64,000 nucleotides of DNA from Streptomyces antarcticus. Its GTDB lineage: Bacteria; Actinomycetota; Actinomycetes; Streptomycetales; Streptomycetaceae. The stretch covers positions 1 through 64,000 of the forward strand of contig NZ_JAPNLM010000003.1 of the NCBI RefSeq assembly GCF_026627255.1, given 5' to 3'. The notes under the pieces were generated by a model that had not been told where the DNA came from, ran no database searches, and was given only the letters and a program-made list of their open reading frames with translations. A program made the position numbers and the translations under genes. Below, in pieces: positions 44,683 to 52,559 of the stretch; position 1 is the stretch's first letter, and every line of letters starts with the position of its first letter.

Positions 44683-45873
44683 CTACTCCTTCTCACTGGC
44701 CGGTGCCGGGGACTGGGCCCCTTCGACCGTCGGGTGGAATCCCTGGGCCTTCTGCTCCCAGGCGCGGGCCAGCTCGGGGACCGCGCGCCGGCCGGGGGAG
44801 GCGATCACGGTGGCGCTGCGCGCCGGGACGTCGCCGATGATGCGGTCGGCGTCGCTCACCGCCCAGCCCTTGGCGGCGAGCTCCTGGCGACGCCTGCGGT
44901 AGGCGACGGAGATCATGTCTGAGCGCAGGTGCAGCTCGGCTCCGAGGTCGGCGGGCAGCAGCTCGGGGCGGGTCCCGTCCACGACCGGGGCGTCCTGGTC
45001 GAAGATCCCCAGGACCCGCTTGCGGGCGTTGTTGTCCGCCCAGCCACCGGTGAAGAAGTCCCGCAGCGCCACCCACTTCACCAGGGTGGTGGTCTCGTCC
45101 ACGGGGATGTTGGTGTCGTAGATGATCATGTTGCCGAGCGGTAGCCGGACATGCAGTTTGATCATGTTGGGCAGCATCCAGCCCGCCGTGGTCACTACCG
45201 GCGGCCGGTCCTTGCCCCGGGACCTGTGGTCCGTGTACAGCTTGGCCCACAGCCCCTTGGCGGCGGGCGGGTTCAGGGCCACGGTGGCGAAGGCCGACCA
45301 CTCGTCGGGCTGCTCGACCGTGTACTCCTCGACCTCCGGCCGGTCCGGGTTGCCGAAGGCGCCCGCGTGCACGAAGGGGGTGTGCGCGATGTCGCAGCCG
45401 TTCTCCAGGATCCGCTCGTAGTTGGAGTGCCACAGGTATTCGCCGGTCACCGCCTTGAACCGGCCGCCGTCCTGGACCAGGTCGTCGAACTCGGGCCAGT
45501 GCGGGATCGGCGGGCGCTCCTCCTCGGGCAGATCGCCCAGGAACACCCAGACGAATCCGTACCTCTCCTGCACGGGGTACGAGTCGACCCGTGCCTTCTT
45601 CGGGATGCCACGGCCCGGCTGGTTGGCGGGAATCGTGGTGCAGGCGCCGGCGGGGTCGAAACGCCAGCCGTGGTAAGGGCACACCACGCAGTCGTCCTTG
45701 AGAGTGCCCGCCGACAGCGCGGCCCCGCGGTGCGCGCAGAGGTCCGACAGCGCGACCGGGTTCCCGGCCGCGGTGCGGTACAGCACGAGGGACTGGCCGA
45801 GGCAGACGACCTTCAGCGGCTTGCGGACGACACGGTCGCAGAACTCGACCGCGTACCAGAAATTCTTGAGCAT
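44683..45873 (-). CDS. Rieske non-haem iron oxygenase (PAO/VanA-like)
   Basis: A 396-residue oxygenase. The Rieske [2Fe-2S] ligands are C-x-H at 46-48 (DLCAHRG) and C-x2-H at 65-68 (CPYHGW). The mononuclear iron triad is formed by NGCDIAHTPFVH with His164 and His169. The architecture fits monomeric-chain Rieske oxygenases such as VanA, and also the pheophorbide a oxygenase family of plants, which opens the chlorin macrocycle. The PAO C-terminal CxxC is not visible. It must receive electrons from a separate reductase. It is the first gene of an operon running to the ALDH at 39143. Confidence 0.88.
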   Translation of the reverse strand: MLKNFWYAVEFCDRVVRKPLKVVCLGQSLVLYRTAAGNPVALSDLCAHRGAALSAGTLKDDCVVCPYHGWRFDPAGACTTIPANQPGRGIPKKARVDSYPVQERYGFVWVFLGDLPEEERPPIPHWPEFDDLVQDGGRFKAVTGEYLWHSNYERILENGCDIAHTPFVHAGAFGNPDRPEVEEYTVEQPDEWSAFATVALNPPAAKGLWAKLYTDHRSRGKDRPPVVTTAGWMLPNMIKLHVRLPLGNMIIYDTNIPVDETTTLVKWVALRDFFTGGWADNNARKRVLGIFDQDAPVVDGTRPELLPADLGAELHLRSDMISVAYRRRRQELAAKGWAVSDADRIIGDVPARSATVIASPGRRAVPELARAWEQKAQGFHPTVEGAQSPAPASEKE

Positions 45874-45927
45874 CGGATGGGCACCTCGCGCTCCGCTAGC
45901 GTTTCGACAAGGAAAGAGGAGTGGACA
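45874..45927 (-). promoter_or_regulatory. Promoter gap with a half operator
   Basis: This is the only gap in an otherwise overlapping leftward run of genes. CTAGCGTTTCG at 45896-45906 shares the CTAG-C/T-G/A core and GTTTC half-site of the cluster operators, with TTTC-gacaag-GAAA forming a short inverted repeat. It may be an internal promoter for the Rieske operon. Confidence 0.4.
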
Positions 45928-46911
45928 TCAGCGGCGCAGCACGGAGACCAGTCCCGGATGCGGCGGCGCCAGCAGCGCGCCGTAGGCCCTGGTGTCCGCG
46001 GGGGACGGCCGCTCAGGGAGGGATGCCGCGCAGAACGCGGCCGCGAGGCGGCCGAGGAGGGCGCGCGCCTGGTCCCCGCCCGCCTGCGGCGCCTCCAGGA
46101 AGCTCCGGGCGCTGGTCGCGTCCACGGGATCGCAGATCGTGAAGTGGCCCGCCCCGGCGATCTTGACCCAGGCGTGCGCGCCGCCGGCGTCGGTCAGGGC
46201 GTCGTGGAAGGTGCGGGCGACGGGGTCGGCGATGGCGGCCGGGGCCGCTCCGTAACGGTCAGTGCTCGCGGCGACCACCCCGTCGTGCTCGCCGGACATC
46301 AGCAGGACCGGAACGTCCGCGCCCACCGGCAGGACCGTCCCCGGCGGATGGCCGAGGGCCGCCGCCACCAGCGTGTGGGCGCCGTACGTGAACACCCCGC
46401 GCAGCCCCGGTACGTGGGCGGCAGACTGCAGCGCCACTGTGCCGCCGGCCGAGTGGCCGCCCACCACCACCCGCTCCGCGTCCAGCAGACCCGCCAGCGG
46501 GGAGGCGGGGGCCCGTTCGGCCAGGGCGGCGAGCACCGCGCCGATCAACGGCGTCGTCGCCCGGCTGCCGTACGCGCCGGGGCCGCAGGCCTCCAGGTCG
46601 ATGCCCGGCGTCACTCCGTGGCTCCCGCCGAACAACTCCCCGACCAGCTCGGGCGTCACCACGACGAAGCCCCGGCCGGCCAGCAGTACGGCGAGCCACC
46701 GGTAGGAGTCGGCGGGCACGTTGATGCCGGGCAGCAGCACGACGACCGGGAACGGGCCGCTCCCGGCGTCGGCCGCGACCACCCCGGTCAGCCGCTCGGC
46801 GTCGGACCCGGTGGCGCGGGCGGGGTAGAAGACCCGCAGGTGCGCGGTGTCGAAAGGCTCCTTGAGACCGGGCACCCGGCAGGCCCACCAGAGGGAACGG
46901 ACCTCGTTCAC
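45928..46911 (-). CDS. Chlorophyllase-like alpha/beta hydrolase, cytosolic
   Basis: A 327-residue serine hydrolase without a signal peptide, of the chlorophyllase/PF12740 group. The oxyanion region is FPVVVLLPGINVPADSYRWL, the nucleophile elbow is VVGGHSAGGTVALQSA (Ser154), the acid is in VLLMSGEHDGVV and the His in VKIAGAGHFTICD. Chlorophyllase splits chlorophyllide from phytol; pheophytinase does the same for pheophytin. The GTG at 46911 overlaps the stop of the RCCR-like A gene. Its position between two RCCR-like genes and a Rieske gene favours a tetrapyrrole ester substrate, but ordinary esters are possible. Confidence 0.75.
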   Translation of the reverse strand: MNEVRSLWWACRVPGLKEPFDTAHLRVFYPARATGSDAERLTGVVAADAGSGPFPVVVLLPGINVPADSYRWLAVLLAGRGFVVVTPELVGELFGGSHGVTPGIDLEACGPGAYGSRATTPLIGAVLAALAERAPASPLAGLLDAERVVVGGHSAGGTVALQSAAHVPGLRGVFTYGAHTLVAAALGHPPGTVLPVGADVPVLLMSGEHDGVVAASTDRYGAAPAAIADPVARTFHDALTDAGGAHAWVKIAGAGHFTICDPVDATSARSFLEAPQAGGDQARALLGRLAAAFCAASLPERPSPADTRAYGALLAPPHPGLVSVLRR

Positions 46912-47711
46912 GAGGGCCTCGGCAGGCCGCGGTCGCCGCCCCACAGGGCCCGTACCAGCCGGTCGGTCATCCGCTCGCCGAAGTACCGCACGGCCATCAC
47001 GTTCGCCGGGTCACGCTCCACGATGTTGCGGCGGACCGCCAGGTCGGCGCCGGCCAGCTCCTCGCGCTCCCCGGCCGGCACCGCCTCCGCCTCCTCCACC
47101 CAGGCGAGCCAGCGGTCGACGTGCTCGTGCAGCAGGCGGCGGACCAGCTCGATGTGCCGCGCGTCGCGGGGCATGGAGTAGCAGTAGGCGGTAGGGGAGA
47201 GGCTGCCGCGGATGAACCCGGAGCGGCTGGTGAACCACGACAGGTCCTTGTACTCCTCGCGTACCGCGAGCCACTCCTCCTCGGCGGGGGCGTAGTAGCG
47301 GTCGTAGTAGTCGCCGTCGGCCACCAGGCTGGCACGCGGCACAGAGTCGAGGTAGAACCAGCCACCGGGCCAGCACAGCAGGGCGATCCCCAGGTGCGGG
47401 ACACGGACCTGCGGGCCCAGCCAGACGGTGAGGTGGAGGTTGACGAAACCGTGCTCGGGGTCGCCGACCCAGGAGTGGATCATCCAGTCCACCTCCGGGC
47501 CGCTGAAGCCGGCCAGCGAGCCCCGCGGGCCGCCGGTCTCACCGAAGGACTCCAGTTCCTCGGTGGAGGGGTCCCGGTGCAGTTCGAAACGGGCCGCGAT
47601 CTTCTTCTTGAGCTCGCCCAGCAGCTCCTGCCACTGCACGAAGGTCTCGGTCACATCGGTGGCCGGGGCCTCGTCCGTCATGTCCTGTACAGCCTTGAGT
47701 GTCTCTGACAC
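46908..47711 (-). CDS. Red chlorophyll catabolite reductase-like protein A
   Basis: A 267-residue protein that resembles plant RCCR more clearly than its neighbour B. PHLGIALLCWPGGWFYLD (105-122) is followed by DYYDRYY (134-140), like LDLPHRKDLVLNPDYLKEYY in plants. GFIRGSLSPTA (165-175) corresponds to FVRSAFSPTA, and ERDPANVMAVRYFGERM (232-248) to EDDLDLQFPRMFGEEV. The acidic residue of the first segment (Glu in plants) is Ala110 here, whereas Asp234 in the last segment is kept. RCCR reduces the C15/C16 double bond of red chlorophyll catabolite with ferredoxin. GTG start with GAAGGAG upstream; the stop overlaps the chlorophyllase-like gene. Confidence 0.75.
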   Translation of the reverse strand: MSETLKAVQDMTDEAPATDVTETFVQWQELLGELKKKIAARFELHRDPSTEELESFGETGGPRGSLAGFSGPEVDWMIHSWVGDPEHGFVNLHLTVWLGPQVRVPHLGIALLCWPGGWFYLDSVPRASLVADGDYYDRYYAPAEEEWLAVREEYKDLSWFTSRSGFIRGSLSPTAYCYSMPRDARHIELVRRLLHEHVDRWLAWVEEAEAVPAGEREELAGADLAVRRNIVERDPANVMAVRYFGERMTDRLVRALWGGDRGLPRPS

Positions 47712-47720
47712 GTCGCTCCT

Positions 47721-49490
47721 TCACTGACCGGGTAGGGGGTGGGGAACGGGGCTCGGGGCCGGAGCGGGAGGCCGCGGAGACACCAGGGCCTCCGCCAGCT
47801 TCCAGGGGCGACCGTCGACCAGGTCCGTACCGCGCGACACCAGCCGCCTCTCGGCCTGGCGGGGGCGGACCGGGGCGAGGGTGAGGCCGGGGCCGGCCGC
47901 CGTGGTGGCGGGCGTGCTGATGGTGCCGTCGAAGGGGCTCTCCCGGGAGCGCCACAGGCCGAACTCCACGGGCAGGGCGTGAACGGCGCCGGCGCCGTGG
48001 CCTGCGGTGACGAGGTTGATCCGGTTCTCTGCCGCCCGCTCGGGCAGACCGAGGGCAGTCTCCCAGGGCTCGGCCGTGCCGAGGCAGACCGCCGCGGTGT
48101 CCACTCCCATAAGCGCTGCGAGGCGGAGCGTCTCCGGCTGGGCGGCGTCATCGCCCAGGACGACCGCGACCCGGCCCCAGGGCGTGTCGTGGGTGAGCAG
48201 CGCCTCCGCTTCACCCGCGCGGGCCCAGCCGTCGTGCCGCCTGCTCTCGTGCAGCTGGCGCTGGGTCAGCACCGGCCCATCGCGGTCGAGCAGCACGGCG
48301 CCATGACCGTCTGGCAGCGGGATCGTACAGGCGAGGTACGCCGGACTGCCCTCCAGCGCGGCGCGCAGGGCCAGCAGGACGGCCTGGCCCTCCTCGGTAT
48401 CCGGCCGCCGCGGGCTGGTGCGAACGCCGCTGGGGTGCCAGAACAGTTCGGGCAGCACGATCAGCGCCGCGCCGCGTCCCGCGGCCTGGCGGGCCAGTCG
48501 CGCGGCGTCCGCGACGGCTGCGGGGCCGTGGCCGGACGGCCGCACGACCGCGGCTCCGATCTGCTCGGCACGGGTCCCGGTGAAGGTGGGGGCGGTGGCG
48601 GGCGGGGAGGCGATCGGCAGGTAGAGGTCGGGCCGCCGCACCGCGAACACGTCCGTGCCGTCCGTCCGGCGCTTGTCGGCGGCCGCGGCCGGCCGGATGT
48701 CGGCGACCACAACAGCCTCCCCGCGCCGGGGACCCTTGGCGACGACCGTGCCGTCGGGAGCGACGATCTGGCTCTCGCCTGCCCCGTCCAGGGCCTCGGG
48801 CGGCACCCCCATAGCGGCGCTTATCGCGCCGATCCGGTCGGTCGGGAGCAGCGGTCCGACCTTGTTGGCCGCGATCACCCACACCCGGTTCTCCGCGGCG
48901 CGTACCGGGATGTGCAGCGCCGCCTCGTCCAGGGCAAAGGAGTTGAGGCTGTTGAGCAGCAGGTGCGCCCCGCGCAGGGCGAGCCCCCGGCACACCTCGT
49001 GGATCACTCCTTCCATGCACGAGTACAGCCCGACGGGCCCCAGGGTGGTGGCGATGACCGGTCCGGCCTCGATGGCGGGGTCCAGATGGTCGTTCTCGCT
49101 GCCCATCAGGACCTGTTTCTCCGCCGTTCCGGTCAGAGCGCCGTCCGGCCCGTAGAGCATGCTGGCCGCCGTGATGCGCTCCGCGCCAGGGCTCCCGGAG
49201 GTCAGCGTGACGTGGATCTTGACGTAGACGCCGCGGCGGGCGGCGCGTTCGGCCACCGGCGCCAGGAAGTCGTCCCCCGGCCGGCAGGCCGCGGCCAAGG
49301 CCTGCTGCCGGTCGTCGTACCAGGACAGGTGATTGCAGAACTCCGGCAGGACCACGAGAATCGCGCCTTGCTCCGCCGCGGCGTCGATCATCCTGAGACA
49401 GGCGGCCAGATTGGCCCTCCGGTCCCGGCCCACGGCGAACTGGGCGGCCGCGACGCGGAACGTGCGCGCTTCGTCCATGGTGAACTCCAT
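47721..49490 (-). CDS. Tandem carbon-nitrogen hydrolase (nitrilase/amidase), second domain degenerate
   Basis: A 589-residue protein with two nitrilase-superfamily domains. The first (about 5-285) keeps the catalytic Glu in LVVLPEFCNHLSWY, Lys in GTAEKQVLMGSEND and Cys in LYSCMEGVIHE. The second (about 310-560) keeps the Glu (LIVLPELFWHP) but the Lys region reads LTQRQLHESRR and the Cys region VVLGDDAAQ, so it is probably inactive. It hydrolyses an amide, imide-derived amide or nitrile. In the tetrapyrrole hypothesis it could act on a lactam or maleamate. ATG at 49490 with AGAGGAACCA upstream, or 49478 (MDEARTF). First gene of its operon, under operator 49494. Confidence 0.82.
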   Translation of the reverse strand: MEFTMDEARTFRVAAAQFAVGRDRRANLAACLRMIDAAAEQGAILVVLPEFCNHLSWYDDRQQALAAACRPGDDFLAPVAERAARRGVYVKIHVTLTSGSPGAERITAASMLYGPDGALTGTAEKQVLMGSENDHLDPAIEAGPVIATTLGPVGLYSCMEGVIHEVCRGLALRGAHLLLNSLNSFALDEAALHIPVRAAENRVWVIAANKVGPLLPTDRIGAISAAMGVPPEALDGAGESQIVAPDGTVVAKGPRRGEAVVVADIRPAAAADKRRTDGTDVFAVRRPDLYLPIASPPATAPTFTGTRAEQIGAAVVRPSGHGPAAVADAARLARQAAGRGAALIVLPELFWHPSGVRTSPRRPDTEEGQAVLLALRAALEGSPAYLACTIPLPDGHGAVLLDRDGPVLTQRQLHESRRHDGWARAGEAEALLTHDTPWGRVAVVLGDDAAQPETLRLAALMGVDTAAVCLGTAEPWETALGLPERAAENRINLVTAGHGAGAVHALPVEFGLWRSRESPFDGTISTPATTAAGPGLTLAPVRPRQAERRLVSRGTDLVDGRPWKLAEALVSPRPPAPAPSPVPHPLPGQ

Positions 49491-49493
49491 TGG

Positions 49494-49530
49494 TTCCTCT
49501 AGCGGAACAGCGTTTCCCGAACATACACTC
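49494..49530. promoter_or_regulatory. Cluster operator in divergent promoter
   Basis: TTCCTCTAGCGGAACAG at 49494-49510 and GGAACAG-CGTTTCC at 49504-49517 match the cluster palindrome, followed by CGAACATACACTCG. The same arrangement occurs at 59329. TACACT at 49524-49529 is a likely -10 element for the rightward gene at 49583. Confidence 0.8.
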
Positions 49531-49582
49531 GGTGGCCCCATCGCGACAGGGGAAGCGACATCGAGCAGAAGGAGCAAGTGCC

Positions 49583-49900
49583 TTGCTGGTGCACGTCGTT
49601 CTGATGCGATTCACTGATCCCGCCCACGCCCCGGAGGCCGCTGAAAGGCTGCGTAGCCTCGACGGCGCCGTACCCCAGATCCGGTCCCTGAGCGTCGGCC
49701 TCGACGTCACCGGCTCCGACGTCTCCTACGACCTCGTCCTCACCACCCGCCACGCGGACGCCGGCCAGCTCGCCGCCTACCAGCGGCACCCCGAACACCA
49801 GGCGCTGGCAGCATGGCTGACCCCGCTGCTCGCCCACCGTGCCGTCGTCGACCACCTGGAACCGACACGTCGTCAAGTTCCGGGACCGCCGACCGGATAG
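49583..49900 (+). CDS. Dabb (stress-responsive A/B barrel) domain protein
   Basis: A 105-residue ferredoxin-like barrel protein of the Dabb family (LLVHVVLMRFTDPAHAPEAA; SYDLVLTTRHADAGQLAAYQ; HPEHQALAAW). Members form dimers and include tautomerase/cyclase-like and unknown proteins in aromatic or polyketide catabolism. The TTG at 49583 has AGGAG nine bases upstream and is the best start. The gene is divergent from the C-N hydrolase and shares its operator. Its 3' end overlaps the convergent ALDH gene by 28 bases, so transcripts would be antisense there. Confidence 0.75.
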   Translation: MLVHVVLMRFTDPAHAPEAAERLRSLDGAVPQIRSLSVGLDVTGSDVSYDLVLTTRHADAGQLAAYQRHPEHQALAAWLTPLLAHRAVVDHLEPTRRQVPGPPTG

Positions 49901-51369
49901 GCCCCCGGCGCCATGCCCCCGCCCCCTGTCCGGAAGGCGGCCGGTGCGTGCGTGAGCACCGGCTGTACGTACTCCATCAGCCCCTCGGCACCGTACTCGC
50001 GGCCGTGTCCGCTGCCCTTGACCCCGCCGAAGGCGGCGCGCAGCGCCATCCCCGTCCGGTTGTGGGTGTTCACGAAGCGGAAGCCCGCGTCGAGCCGGGC
50101 CGCCAGTGCGAAGGCCCGTGGCTCGTCGGCGCTCCACACGGATGCCGCCAGGCCGTACGGTCCGGCGTTGACCCGGTCGACGAGCTCGTCCTCGTCCTCG
50201 TAGGCCAGAACGGGGAGAGCCGGGCCGAACTGCTCCTCGTACACCAGCGGCGCGTCCTCCCTGAGCCCCAGCAGCAGCGTGGGACGCACGAAGTGTCCGC
50301 CGGAGAGGTCCGTACCCGGCTGTACGGTCCCCAGCTCGACGGCGCTGCCGCCGCGCGCCCGGGCGTCGGCGATCAGCCCGCGGACCCGGTCCGCGGACGC
50401 CGCGGAGATCACCGGCCCCACGGTGGTGCGGGCGGCCAGCGGGTCCCCCAGCCGCAGTACGCGTCCGGCCGCCGCCACGTACCGCTCCACGAAGGAGTCC
50501 AGCCCTGCTCGCGGCGCGTAGATCCGCTTGGCGGCCATGCACACCTGACCGGCCGTCGCGAAACTCGCCAGCACCAGCCGGTCCATGTCCGTGTCCGTCA
50601 GCGTGGCGTCGTCCAGCAGCACAGCGGCGTCGTTTCCGCCGAGCTCCATCGTGGCCGGTGTCAGCGCCCGCGCGGCGGCCGCGCCGACCGCCCGGCCGGC
50701 CACCGCCCCGCCGGTGAAGGACAGCTTGCCCACATCCGGATGGCCGGCGAGCCGCAGCGCGGCCTCCGCGTGTCCGTGGCATACCCGCACCGCGTCCGGC
50801 GGAAGTTCGCGGGCGGCGCCCTCCAGGAACGCCGAGACGGCCAGCGGGGCCAGCGGCGACGGCTTGACGACCACCGTGTTGCCCGCGGCGAGCGCGGGGG
50901 CGAGCTTGACGGCGGTCAGGATCACCGGGGCGTTCCACGGGGTGAGCGCGGCGACCACCCCGTACGGCCGGAAGTCGCGCTCCAGCCGGCCCTGGGCGTC
51001 GTCGACCGTGCGCCGCGCCAGCAGCGGCGGGGCGTGCTCGGCATACCAGCGCAGCACGGCGCAGGCATAGCCCACCTCGCCCCGGCAGTCGGCGAGCGGC
51101 TTGCCGGACTCCCGCGCCAGCAAAGCCGCGAGGTCCCCGGTGGAGGCCTCCAGTCCGGCGGCTATCCGGGTCAGCGCCGCCGCCCGGTCCGAGCCGGCCG
51201 TACGGGCCCAGCCGGGCGCCGCGGCGGCCGCGGCCTCAACGGCGGCGTCCACCTCCGCTCCGGTGTGGAGCCGCACGCTCCCCACGGGGCGCGCCGTGCA
51301 CGCCGGATTCTCCACCGTGATGGCCGCCCCGATCCCGCCCGCCTCCCCCGGCAGTGTCACCGCGACCAC
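49873..51369 (-). CDS. Aldehyde dehydrogenase
   Basis: A 498-residue NAD(P)-dependent aldehyde dehydrogenase. Cofactor and active-site elements are VVAALTPWNAPVILTAVKLA, LSFTGGAVAGRAVG, MELGGNDAAVLL and FATAGQVCMAAKRIY with the catalytic Cys; EEQFGPALPVL and the C-terminal RAAFGGVKGSGHGREYG complete the fold. It is the last gene of the leftward operon from 56680 and overlaps the FAD hydroxylase gene by 13 bases. The substrate is unknown; semialdehydes or formyl groups from ring breakdown fit the context. Confidence 0.9.
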   Translation of the reverse strand: MVAVTLPGEAGGIGAAITVENPACTARPVGSVRLHTGAEVDAAVEAAAAAAPGWARTAGSDRAAALTRIAAGLEASTGDLAALLARESGKPLADCRGEVGYACAVLRWYAEHAPPLLARRTVDDAQGRLERDFRPYGVVAALTPWNAPVILTAVKLAPALAAGNTVVVKPSPLAPLAVSAFLEGAARELPPDAVRVCHGHAEAALRLAGHPDVGKLSFTGGAVAGRAVGAAAARALTPATMELGGNDAAVLLDDATLTDTDMDRLVLASFATAGQVCMAAKRIYAPRAGLDSFVERYVAAAGRVLRLGDPLAARTTVGPVISAASADRVRGLIADARARGGSAVELGTVQPGTDLSGGHFVRPTLLLGLREDAPLVYEEQFGPALPVLAYEDEDELVDRVNAGPYGLAASVWSADEPRAFALAARLDAGFRFVNTHNRTGMALRAAFGGVKGSGHGREYGAEGLMEYVQPVLTHAPAAFRTGGGGMAPGAYPVGGPGT

Positions 51370-52559
51370 CGCACGCCGCGCAGCGAGTCGATCATCGAAC
51401 TGCGCAGCAGCGACCGCCGTGCCGCCACCGGGTCCGCGGCCGTCGCCCGCAACTCAGCCGCGAGCGCCGCCCGTTCTCCCGGATCCCGGATGCGCAGCCG
51501 CTCCCAGTTCCCGTGCGTCTCGGCCCCGACGTAGCGCAGCGCGCAGGCGCGGCGTTCCTCGGCGCAGTCCGACAGCTCCTCGTCGGACCCCGCGCCCGTC
51601 ACGAGGTCCGCAAGCGCGCGGCCCATCAGTACGGCGTCGTGGATCCCGCTGTTCATGCCCATGCCGCCCAGCGGGTTGTTCACGTGCGCGGCGTCCCCGC
51701 ACAGCAGCACCCGGCCGCTGCGAAAGGTCCCGGCCACCCGCTGGTGGACGCGGTAGAGACTGGCGTGGGCGAGGGCGGGGCCGCCCGGATGCGCGGTGAT
51801 GTCCAGCAGTCGGCCGGGCAGGCACGCCAACTCGCTCCGGTCGGACGTGCCGGCCGGCGTGGGCAGCAGGACCCGCCAGTGGTCGGGGGTCCGCAACAGC
51901 ACCATCCACTCGTCGGGATCCAGCACGTAGGCGATGGGTGCCAGGTCGGGCAGGACGGCGCCGGGATCCTCGTCCAGCGAGGCGACAAGGAACCGCTCCG
52001 GGTAGGTGATGCCGTGGAACTCGGCCCCCACCGAGCGGCGTACGGCGGAGTGCGCCCCGTCCGCGCCCACCAGCCAGCTGCCGAGCACCCTGCTCCCGTC
52101 GGAGAGGACCGCGCAGACGCCCCGCGAGGTCCGCTCCACTTCGGCCACCCGCGCCCCGAAGCGCACCTCGCTGTCGGGAAAGCGGCCCAGCGCGTCCACG
52201 AGCAGCGGCGTCAGCTTGTTCTGCTCGCACTGGAGCCGAAAGGGGTACGGGGTGTCCTCGGACAGCAGCGACAGGTCGAGGGTCGCGACGGGCCCGGTCC
52301 GCCGGTCGCGGAACTGGAAGGAGCCGGCGATCAGCCCGCGCGCCAGGAGCGCGTCCACGACGCCCAGTTCGGCCAGCATCTCCAGCGTGGGCGGATGGAA
52401 GGTGGAGGCCCGGGACTCCGTCGCCAGCTCTGCCCCCGCCTCCAGCACGGTCACGGGCACGCCCCGGCGGGCCAGGACCAGCGCGGCCGTCAGGCCCACC
52501 GGGCCGGCTCCCGCCACGAGGACCCGGTCGGCGGCGGGCGTCTGCCGGGTGGCGGTCAC
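51357..52559 (-). CDS. FAD-dependent aromatic hydroxylase (UbiH/PHBH type)
   Basis: A 400-residue class A flavoprotein monooxygenase. The FAD motif is RVLVAGAGPVGLTAALVLAR, the DG motif is WLVGADGAHSAVRRSVG and the GD motif is RVLLCGDAAHVNNPLGGMGM with NSGIHD. These hydroxylate aromatic or heteroaromatic rings using NAD(P)H and oxygen. GTG start at 52559 overlaps the upstream ALDH stop by 4 bases. In the cluster it could hydroxylate a pyrrole-type or bilin ring. Length is typical. Confidence 0.9.
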   Translation of the reverse strand: MTATRQTPAADRVLVAGAGPVGLTAALVLARRGVPVTVLEAGAELATESRASTFHPPTLEMLAELGVVDALLARGLIAGSFQFRDRRTGPVATLDLSLLSEDTPYPFRLQCEQNKLTPLLVDALGRFPDSEVRFGARVAEVERTSRGVCAVLSDGSRVLGSWLVGADGAHSAVRRSVGAEFHGITYPERFLVASLDEDPGAVLPDLAPIAYVLDPDEWMVLLRTPDHWRVLLPTPAGTSDRSELACLPGRLLDITAHPGGPALAHASLYRVHQRVAGTFRSGRVLLCGDAAHVNNPLGGMGMNSGIHDAVLMGRALADLVTGAGSDEELSDCAEERRACALRYVGAETHGNWERLRIRDPGERAALAAELRATAADPVAARRSLLRSSMIDSLRGVRWSR

